From Acetobacteraceae bacterium (lineage in GTDB: Bacteria; Pseudomonadota; Alphaproteobacteria; Acetobacterales; Acetobacteraceae): a stretch of 5,933 bases of DNA. Location of the stretch: positions 1 to 5,933 of the forward strand of contig CANJXD010000374.1 in assembly GCA_947478535.1 (NCBI GenBank). Direction: 5' to 3'. The translations under genes were made by a program, and so were the position numbers. Of this stretch, positions 1-4,496 are shown piece by piece. Position 1 is the first letter of the stretch. Each line of letters opens with the position of its first letter. The notes beneath the pieces were generated by a model. It had not been told where the DNA came from. It was given only the letters and a program-made list of their open reading frames with translations, and ran no database searches.

Positions 1-126
1 CAGCACCTTCACCGCCATCAGCACGGAGCTGACAGCGGTGGTGCCCTCGGCACCGGAATCCTCCCCCGGCCCGGCATCACCGGTGCTGTCTTTCCTGGCC
101 TCGCCGGATCGGTTCGCGTTCACCAT
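1..126 (-). CDS. N-terminus of a probable IclR-type transcriptional regulator (partial)
   Basis: Reading leftward from an ATG at 126-124, the frame stays open for 42 codons to the window edge, so the gene continues outside. Residues 1-28 are a polar, Gly/Asp/Glu-rich stretch. Residues 29-42 (GTTAVSSVLMAVKVL) resemble the segment that opens the winged-helix DNA-binding domain of IclR-family regulators, which typically reads like 'V-x-S-V-x-x-A-x-x-V/I-L-e'. The recognition helix and effector domain are not in the window, so the family call rests on about 14 residues. A weak GAGG on the minus strand about 11 nt before the ATG is the only candidate ribosome-binding site, and the start could lie elsewhere. 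The gene is divergent from the ureohydrolase gene, with 107 nt between the start codons. IclR proteins often control an adjacent divergent catabolic gene, so local control is plausible but is inference. Confidence 0.5.
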   Translation of the reverse strand, partial: MVNANRSGEARKDSTGDAGPGEDSGAEGTTAVSSVLMAVKVL

Positions 127-174
127 ATGGGGCGGAGCCTCGCCCGGCCCGCCCGCGCTGTCCAGGGTGAAGGG

Positions 175-218
175 TGCTGGCGCCCGGCGCCGGCGCAGGG
201 CAGGAAGCGTCGCCAGCA
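175..218 (+). other. Inverted repeat just upstream of the speB ribosome-binding site
   Basis: TGCTGGCG (175-182) and CGCCAGCA (211-218) are perfect 8-nt reverse complements separated by 28 nt. The repeat ends 2 nt before the AGGAGG Shine-Dalgarno at 221-226. Inside the gap is a 10-bp perfect palindrome, CCGGCGCCGG (184-193). It could fold in the 5' UTR or hold a repressor site in the divergent intergenic region. Short palindromes are frequent by chance in DNA this GC-rich, so a function is uncertain. Confidence 0.3.
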
Positions 219-220
219 AC

Positions 221-226
221 AGGAGG
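221..226 (+). promoter_or_regulatory. Strong Shine-Dalgarno sequence that fixes the speB start
   Basis: AGGAGG lies 7 nt upstream of the ATG at 234. The open frame extends upstream to an earlier ATG at 174, but that one has no comparable ribosome-binding site, and the extra 20 residues are a Gly/Ala/Pro-rich stretch unlike the family N-terminus. The start at 234 is therefore preferred. Confidence 0.85.
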
Positions 227-233
227 CTCCCGC

Positions 234-1121
234 ATGGCCGGCACACCAACCTTCGCCACCCCGCCCGGCTTCCTTGGGCTGACGCGCCATGACCCGGCCG
301 GCGGCATCGCCATTGCCGGCGTGCCGATGGATATCGGCACGACCAACCGGGCCGGCGCCCGCGACGCGCCGCGGGCGATCCGCGCGGCGTCCCGGATGCT
401 GGTGGATGGGGCGCATCCCGGTAGCTGGGTGGACCCGGCGGCGCTGCCGCTGGCGGATATCGGCGATTTCGCGCTTGCGCTGGGCGACATCCCGGCCAGC
501 CTGGCGCTGATCGAGCAGCAGGCCGCGGCGCTGGACCATCTGGTGGCGCTGGGGGGCGAGCACGGCATCACCCTGGCGCTGCTGCGGGCACTGGCGAAGC
601 GGATGGGCGGGCCGCTCGGGCTGCTGCATGTCGATGCGCATGTGGACACTTGGCCCGACAATTTCGGCCAAGCCTACGCCCATGGCTCGGTCTTCTGGCA
701 CGCGATCCGGGAGGGGCTGGTGGACCCGCGGCGGATGATCCAGGTGGGAATCCGGTCCCCCGTGCAGCGCGAGGTCTGGGACTGGACCCTGGCGCAGGGC
801 GTCACGATCGTCACCGCGCAGGAGCTTCATCAGTCGGGCCCGGCCGCGGTGGCGGCGCGGGTCCGCGCGGTGCTGGGGGTGGCGCCGGCCTATCTCTCCT
901 TCGATATCGATGCGCTGGACCCCGCCTTCGCGCCGGGGACGGGCACGCCGGAGATCGGCGGGCTGGCAAGCTGGCAGGCGCAGGCGCTGCTTCGGGACCT
1001 GGGCGGCGTGGATTTCCGCGGCATGGATGTGGTGGAGGTCCTGCCCGCCCACGACGTGGCCGAGATCACGGCGCTGGCGGCGGCGACGATGGCCTGGGAG
1101 TATCTCTGCCGCGCCGGCTGA
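234..1121 (+). CDS. speB: Agmatinase-family ureohydrolase
   Basis: A 295-residue cytosolic enzyme of the arginase/agmatinase superfamily, which uses a two-manganese centre to hydrolyse guanidino compounds to an amine plus urea. Agmatinase would give putrescine. All superfamily motifs are present: GGEHG with His110; HVDAHVDT with Asp134, His136 and Asp138; and SFDIDALDP with Asp224 and Asp226, which together supply the six metal ligands. His150 in AHGSVF and Glu268 in GMDVVEVLP match conserved active-site positions. The block PAFAPGTGTPEIGG (residues 230-243) and the C-terminal segment DVAEITALAAATMAWEYL closely resemble E. coli SpeB, so agmatinase is preferred over arginase. Related enzymes act on guanidinobutyrate or other guanidino acids, and substrate cannot be fixed from sequence. 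Length is normal for the family. A polyamine role fits the neighbouring decarboxylase and homospermidine synthase, but a 533-nt gap with its own candidate promoter separates it from them, so it is probably not strictly co-transcribed. No convincing promoter is visible upstream. Confidence 0.9.
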   Translation: MAGTPTFATPPGFLGLTRHDPAGGIAIAGVPMDIGTTNRAGARDAPRAIRAASRMLVDGAHPGSWVDPAALPLADIGDFALALGDIPASLALIEQQAAALDHLVALGGEHGITLALLRALAKRMGGPLGLLHVDAHVDTWPDNFGQAYAHGSVFWHAIREGLVDPRRMIQVGIRSPVQREVWDWTLAQGVTIVTAQELHQSGPAAVAARVRAVLGVAPAYLSFDIDALDPAFAPGTGTPEIGGLASWQAQALLRDLGGVDFRGMDVVEVLPAHDVAEITALAAATMAWEYLCRAG

Positions 1122-1133
1122 AACACTTCCGGT

Positions 1134-1154
1134 GCCCTGCGTGAAATGCAGGGC
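1134..1154 (+). terminator. Short hairpin after the speB stop (weak terminator candidate)
   Basis: GCCCTGC (1134-1140) and GCAGGGC (1148-1154) form a perfect 7-bp stem with a 7-nt loop, starting 13 nt after the ureohydrolase stop codon. No T-tract follows, so it is not a canonical intrinsic terminator. It may mark the 3' end of the speB transcript or protect it from decay. Its position separates speB from the downstream promoter candidate. Confidence 0.4.
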
Positions 1155-1192
1155 GTCATGCGCGGGGAACGGAGCAGTAACCAAAAAAACCT

Positions 1193-1221
1193 CTTGATCC
1201 CTGGCGGCGGCGCCGCTATTT
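1193..1221 (+). promoter_or_regulatory. Candidate sigma-70-type promoter for the decarboxylase leader
   Basis: CTTGAT (1193-1198) and CTATTT (1216-1221) are separated by exactly 17 nt. They match the alphaproteobacterial housekeeping pattern CTTGAC-N17-CTATAT at five of six positions each. A run of seven A residues (1183-1189) lies just upstream and could act like an UP element; it is the most A/T-rich spot in this intergenic region. The spacer contains a 10-bp palindrome, GCGGCGCCGC (1207-1216), next to the -10 box. Transcription would start near 1227-1230, giving a leader of about 425 nt before the decarboxylase ATG. The assignment is by pattern only. Confidence 0.5.
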
Positions 1222-1227
1222 CTCCGG

Positions 1228-1642
1228 CCACAGAGAAGCCAACCCTTCTACGGCTTCGCTGATTTGACGCCATCGCACGTGCCGCGAGCCCCGCGCCTTC
1301 AGCGCCAGGGCACAGCAACGACGGGACGCGTCCTTTGTTCGATCCGGCCTCACCCGCCGGATAGGTTCGAGGGAACCGCCTGAGTCGCCTGATCGCCGCA
1401 CACGATGCCGGGAAAACCCGTCATGCCATCGTGACTGCGCCTGAGCCGGAACGCCGTGCGAGCGCCAACCCGAGGGGTGCGCGCCCCGCGGAGGTCGGCT
1501 CCTCCGCCGCGTCCCGTCCGTGCCGCAAGGCTCGGCGTGCCGGGGCGGAGCCTTGGGCCCAGGCGGTTCCCTCCTTCCCGCCGCCGCGCCCTCCTCCGGG
1601 ATGAGGTGCGGCGGTGGGCGTCCTTCGCCTTTCACCCTGGAC
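1228..1642 (+). ncRNA. Structured 5' leader of the decarboxylase gene, candidate speF-type RNA
   Basis: This stretch has no credible gene but is rich in hairpins readable by eye. These are: 1235-1240/1252-1257 (GAAGCC/GGCTTC); 1279-1283/1309-1313 (GTGCC/GGCAC) enclosing GCGC/GCGC at 1293-1296/1302-1305; 1342-1348/1356-1362 (ATCCGGC/GCCGGAT, 7-nt loop); 1364-1368/1373-1377 (GGTTC/GAACC, 4-nt loop); 1401-1407/1427-1433 (CACGATG/CATCGTG) enclosing CGGG-AAAA-CCCG; 1488-1494/1501-1507 (GCGGAGG/CCTCCGC); and a final large stem at 1577-1618. Known context: a conserved RNA called the speF motif (Rfam RF00518) occurs upstream of ornithine decarboxylase genes in alphaproteobacteria. The gene, clade and roughly 400-nt size match, which is the basis of this call; I have not matched its consensus. 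The 5' end is inferred from the promoter candidate and the 3' end is set just before the Shine-Dalgarno. It presumably controls decarboxylase expression in response to a polyamine-related signal, but ligand and mechanism are unknown from this sequence. Confidence 0.55.
1577..1618 (+). terminator. Large leader stem-loop before the decarboxylase start (attenuator candidate)
   Basis: CCCGCCGCCGC (1577-1587) pairs with GCGGCGGTGGG (1608-1618) over 11 bp with one G-U pair. CCTC (1590-1593) with GAGG (1603-1606) adds an inner stem. The downstream sequence is pyrimidine-rich (TCCTT and CTTTC before 1636) but not a clean T-tract. The hairpin ends 24 nt before the GGGAG Shine-Dalgarno at 1643-1647, the usual place for a riboswitch or attenuator expression platform. 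TTCCCG (1575-1580), overlapping the base of the 5' arm, could alternatively pair with CGGGAG (1642-1647), covering the ribosome-binding site. A termination or translation switch is therefore conceivable but unproven. Confidence 0.4.
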
Positions 1643-1647
1643 GGGAG
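1643..1647 (+). promoter_or_regulatory. Shine-Dalgarno sequence that fixes the decarboxylase start
   Basis: GGGAG sits 7 nt before the ATG at 1655. The frame is open further upstream, with ATGs at 1520 and 1601, but those fall in the structured leader, lack a ribosome-binding site and would add a Gly/Pro/Ser-rich tail not expected for the family. Confidence 0.75.
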
Positions 1648-1654
1648 CCCCGCC

Positions 1655-2884
1655 ATGACCGAGTTCCGCTTCCGCGGCGCCGTCGCGCCGCTTCGCCGCC
1701 AGCGCCCTGCCCTTGGGCAGGTCACTGCCCTGCCCCGCACGGTGGACGGCATCGTCGCCGCGCTGCGGCCAGAGGCCCCGCTGCACTGCCTGCGCCCGGC
1801 GCAGGTGGCGGACACGGCCCGCGGCTTCCTCGCGGCCTTCCCGGGCACCACCCTCTATGCGGTGAAGTGCAATCCGGATCCGGCGATGCTGCGCGCCCTG
1901 TGGGAAGGCGGCGTCCGCCATTTCGACTGCGCCTCGGACGCCGAGGTGCGGCTGGTGCGGACCATGTTCCCGGCGGCCGAGATCCACTTCATGCACCCCG
2001 TGAAGGCGCGTTCGGCGATCCGCGCTGCCTATGCCGAGCACGGCGTGCGCGACTTCGTCATCGACAGCGAGGCGGAACTCGCCAAGCTGCTGGCGGAGAC
2101 CGGCGCACCGGCCGACCTCGGCATCGTCATCCGCCTCGCCCTGCCGAAGGGCGGCGCGGTGATGGACCTCTCCGGCAAGTTCGGGGCGGAGCCGCCGGCG
2201 GCGGCGGCGCTGCTGCGCGCTGCGCGTCCGCATGCGGCGCGGCTTGGCGTGTCCTTCCATGTCGGCTCCCAGTGCCTGGAGCCGGCGGCCTATGGCCGCG
2301 CCATCGCGCTGGCGGCGGGGGTGATCCGCGACGGCGGCGTGCCGGTGGAGGTGATGGATGTCGGCGGCGGCTTCCCCGTGGCCTATCCGGACGTGACGCC
2401 ACCGCCGCTGTCGGCCTTCATGGCCGAGATCGAGAAGGGCTTCGCGGCAGCCGATCTGCCGGGCGTGGCGCTGTGGGCGGAGCCCGGGCGCGCGCTGGTG
2501 GCTGGCGGTGCCTCCGTGGTGGTGCAGGTGCAGGCGCGGCGGGACGGCATGCTGTTCGTGAATGACGGCGTCTTTGGCGCCCTGTCCGATGCCGGCGTGC
2601 CGGGCTTCCGCTTCCCCGTCCGCCTGCTGCGGGCGAGCGCGGCGCCGATGCTGGCCTTCAGCTTCTTCGGCCCCACCTGCGACAGCGCGGACCGCATGGA
2701 AGGCCCCTTCCTGCTGCCCGCGGATGCCGAGGAGGGGGACTGGATCGAGGTCGGCCAGCTCGGCGCCTATGGTGCCTGCCTGCGGACGGCCTTCAACGGT
2801 TTCGACCGCGCCGGCATGGTCGAGGTCATCGACCCGCCGCTGCTCGAAACGCCGGGCTACCAGGCCGCCGCGCTGGCGGCCTGA
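1655..2884 (+). CDS. odc: PLP-dependent ornithine (or lysine/ornithine) decarboxylase, fold III
   Basis: A 409-residue cytosolic enzyme of the alanine-racemase-fold decarboxylases, the group that includes eukaryotic ornithine decarboxylase and bacterial lysine/ornithine decarboxylases. It should convert ornithine to putrescine (and perhaps lysine to cadaverine). Family landmarks in order are: YAVKCNPDP with the PLP-binding Lys71; DCASDAEV (residues 91-98); FHVGSQ with His202, which stacks on PLP; DVGGGFP with the phosphate-binding glycines 237-239; EPGR at 276-279; FVNDGVFGAL (301-310); GPTCDSADRM with catalytic Cys342 and Asp343, contributed across the dimer; and AYGACLRTAFNGF with Tyr372 near PLP. 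Spacing of the N-terminal landmarks almost equals that of mammalian ODC (Lys69, His197, Glu274). The Cys-Asp pair argues against diaminopimelate or arginine decarboxylase. Whether ornithine, lysine or both are used cannot be settled here. It follows the long structured leader and precedes homospermidine synthase, for which it would supply putrescine. Confidence 0.88.
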   Translation: MTEFRFRGAVAPLRRQRPALGQVTALPRTVDGIVAALRPEAPLHCLRPAQVADTARGFLAAFPGTTLYAVKCNPDPAMLRALWEGGVRHFDCASDAEVRLVRTMFPAAEIHFMHPVKARSAIRAAYAEHGVRDFVIDSEAELAKLLAETGAPADLGIVIRLALPKGGAVMDLSGKFGAEPPAAAALLRAARPHAARLGVSFHVGSQCLEPAAYGRAIALAAGVIRDGGVPVEVMDVGGGFPVAYPDVTPPPLSAFMAEIEKGFAAADLPGVALWAEPGRALVAGGASVVVQVQARRDGMLFVNDGVFGALSDAGVPGFRFPVRLLRASAAPMLAFSFFGPTCDSADRMEGPFLLPADAEEGDWIEVGQLGAYGACLRTAFNGFDRAGMVEVIDPPLLETPGYQAAALAA

Positions 2885-2892
2885 CATGAAAC

Positions 2893-2968
2893 CGCCGCTT
2901 TCGGCGACTCGCTGGCTTGTTCATTCTGCCGTCGCACGCCGGGGCGTCCCCAGGGGGACGCCCCGGCG
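2893..2968 (+). repeat. Intergenic hairpins between the decarboxylase gene and hss
   Basis: Two stem-loops sit in this 127-nt gap. The first is CGCCG-CTTT-CGGCG (2893-2906), starting 8 nt after the decarboxylase stop. The second is much stronger: 2937-2951 and 2954-2968 are perfect 15-nt reverse complements with only 2 nt between them, forming a very stable stem (about 14 bp with a 4-nt loop in RNA). No T-tract follows the second, so it is not a textbook intrinsic terminator. It could lower read-through, stabilise the upstream mRNA 3' end, or be a dispersed palindromic element. No promoter is evident between it and hss, which suggests some co-transcription. Confidence 0.6.
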
Positions 2969-3011
2969 GAATTCGGCTTCGCCTTCCCTCGGCCCATGGA
3001 GCCCCTGATCA

Positions 3012-4430
3012 ATGAAGCATGTCACCTTCTCCGGTCGTCTTGTGATGCTGGGCTTCGGCTCGATCGGCCAGGGGGTGCTGCCGCTGCTGCTGCGGCATGT
3101 CGATATGGACCCCGCGCGCATCACCATCATCACCGCCGAGGAACGCGGGCGTGAGGTCGCGGCGGAATACGGCATCAACTTCGTCATCGACCCCGCGACG
3201 CGGGACAATTACCGCGCCCTGCTGATGCCGCTGCTGGGCAAGGGCGACTTCCTGCTGAACCTGTCGGTGGATGTCAGCTCCGTCGCGCTGATGACGCTGT
3301 GCCGGGAGCTGGGCGCACTCTACCTCGATACCGTGGTGGAGCCCTGGGCCGGTGGCTACACGGATACCAGCCTCACCCCCTCCCAGCGCTCGAACTACGC
3401 GATGCGGGAAGAAGCGGTGGCGCTGCGGGCTGGGATGCAGGGCGGGCCGACCAGCATCACGGCGCATGGCGCAAACCCGGGGCTGGTGAGCCATTTCGTC
3501 AAGCAGGCGCTGCTCGACATCGCGCGGGATACCGGCGCGCCGGTGGCAATGCCGCCACCGGCCTCCGACCGCGCGGCCTGGGCGGCGATCGCGCAGGGCC
3601 TTGGCATCAAGGTCATCCACATCGCGGAGCGTGATACGCAGGTGGGGTCCCACCCCAAGAAGCCGGGGGAGTTCGTCAATACCTGGTCGGTGGATGGCTT
3701 TGTCGGTGAAGGCAGCCAGCCCGCCGAATTGGGCTGGGGCAGCCATGAGAAGGCGTTGCCGGCGGATGGCCATCGGCATGACCATGGCTGCGATGCCGCG
3801 ATCTACCTGATGCGGCCGGGGGCGAGCACCCGCGTGCGGTCCTGGACGCCGCTGGAAGGGCCGATGCACGGCTTCCTCATCACCCACAATGAAAGCATCT
3901 CCATCGCCGACTACTACACGGTGCGGGATGCATCGGGCGGCGTGGCGTATCGGCCGACGGCGCACTACGCCTATCACCCCTGCGACGACGCGGTGCTGTC
4001 GCTGCATGAAATCGCCGGCAAGAACTGGATCATGCAGCCGGAAAAGCGGCTGATGACGGATGAGATCGTCTCCGGCATGGATGAACTCGGCGTGCTGCTG
4101 ATGGGGCATGCCAAGGGCGCCTATTGGTACGGGTCCCGCCTGACGATCGAGGAGGCGCGCCGCGTCGCGCCGCACAACAACGCGACCTCGCTGCAAGTCA
4201 CGGCGGCGGTGCTGGCGGGCGTGATCTGGGCGATGGAGAACCCGCGCCGCGGCCTGGTGGAGTCCGATGAGATCGACCACGACCGCGTGCTCGAGATCTG
4301 CGCGCCCTATCTGGGGGAGGTCGTCGGCGTCTATTCCGACTGGACGCCGCTGCTCGACCGCGCCGTGCTGTTCCCCGAGGATCTGGACACCACGGACCCC
4401 TGGCAGTTCCGCAATTTCCGGGTGACCTGA
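3012..4430 (+). CDS. hss: Homospermidine synthase
   Basis: A 472-residue NAD-dependent enzyme, close to the 477 residues of Blastochloris viridis homospermidine synthase. It oxidises putrescine, transfers the aminobutyl group to a second putrescine and yields sym-homospermidine plus ammonia, with no decarboxylated S-adenosylmethionine needed. The N-terminus carries a Rossmann dinucleotide-binding loop, GFGSIGQG (residues 14-21). Residues I recall as lining the B. viridis active-site trench have matching counterparts at constant offsets: Glu110 (VVEPW), Asn155 (HGANPG), Glu206 (AERDTQ), Trp225 (NTWSVDGF, the cation-pi residue), Glu233 (VGEGSQP) and His292 (THNESIS). All appear intact. The ATG has GGAG at 2998-3001, 10 nt upstream. 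The superfamily includes saccharopine dehydrogenase, and automated annotation may use that name, but these residues and the polyamine context favour homospermidine synthase. Putrescine from the upstream gene is the expected substrate. No frameshift or truncation is seen. Confidence 0.92.
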   Translation: MKHVTFSGRLVMLGFGSIGQGVLPLLLRHVDMDPARITIITAEERGREVAAEYGINFVIDPATRDNYRALLMPLLGKGDFLLNLSVDVSSVALMTLCRELGALYLDTVVEPWAGGYTDTSLTPSQRSNYAMREEAVALRAGMQGGPTSITAHGANPGLVSHFVKQALLDIARDTGAPVAMPPPASDRAAWAAIAQGLGIKVIHIAERDTQVGSHPKKPGEFVNTWSVDGFVGEGSQPAELGWGSHEKALPADGHRHDHGCDAAIYLMRPGASTRVRSWTPLEGPMHGFLITHNESISIADYYTVRDASGGVAYRPTAHYAYHPCDDAVLSLHEIAGKNWIMQPEKRLMTDEIVSGMDELGVLLMGHAKGAYWYGSRLTIEEARRVAPHNNATSLQVTAAVLAGVIWAMENPRRGLVESDEIDHDRVLEICAPYLGEVVGVYSDWTPLLDRAVLFPEDLDTTDPWQFRNFRVT

Positions 4431-4446
4431 AGGCGGGGTTTGCACG

Positions 4447-4491
4447 CCGCCCTGCCAGGGCCATGATCGGCCCAGGCAGGGCGGAGATTTT
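4447..4491 (+). terminator. Intrinsic terminator-like hairpin after hss, overlapping the next gene's Shine-Dalgarno
   Basis: CCGCCCTGCC (4447-4456) pairs perfectly with GGCAGGGCGG (4475-4484). After one A-A mismatch, GGGCC (4458-4462) pairs with GGCCC (4469-4473), closing on the loop ATGATC. The stem is followed by AGATTTT (4485-4491), a short T-tract. It starts 17 nt after the hss stop, which fits a terminator for the polyamine unit. Its 3' arm runs into GGAG (4483-4486), the only Shine-Dalgarno candidate for the transporter gene starting at 4497, so folding would also occlude that site in read-through RNA. Confidence 0.7.
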
Positions 4492-4496
4492 CCGGC

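Noticed and set aside
120..1184. A 354-codon minus-strand open frame opposite the ureohydrolase.
   Set aside because: It has the same shadow composition, no plausible ribosome-binding site was identified, and the plus strand carries the complete metal-binding motifs.
184..1216. The palindromic core CGGCGCCG shared by the speB upstream region (185-192) and the leader promoter spacer (1208-1215), as a common operator.
   Set aside because: The same 8-mer also occurs inside coding sequence at 1675-1682 and 4621-4628, so it looks like GC-rich background rather than a shared regulatory site.
1456..1654. Plus-strand coding potential within the leader, including a longer N-terminus for the decarboxylase from 1520 or 1601.
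   Set aside because: The predicted residues are low-complexity Arg/Pro/Gly stretches overlapping stable hairpins. The ATG at 1655 has a well-placed Shine-Dalgarno, and family length fits that start.
1421..2887. A 488-codon minus-strand open frame opposite the decarboxylase.
   Set aside because: Its composition is skewed to His/Arg/Gln and it has no family motif. It is the shadow of the real decarboxylase gene.
2886..3008. A 40-codon frame starting just after the decarboxylase stop.
   Set aside because: It runs straight through the 15-bp inverted repeat, has no Shine-Dalgarno of its own beyond coding sequence, and its translation (Arg/Pro/Ser-rich) resembles nothing.
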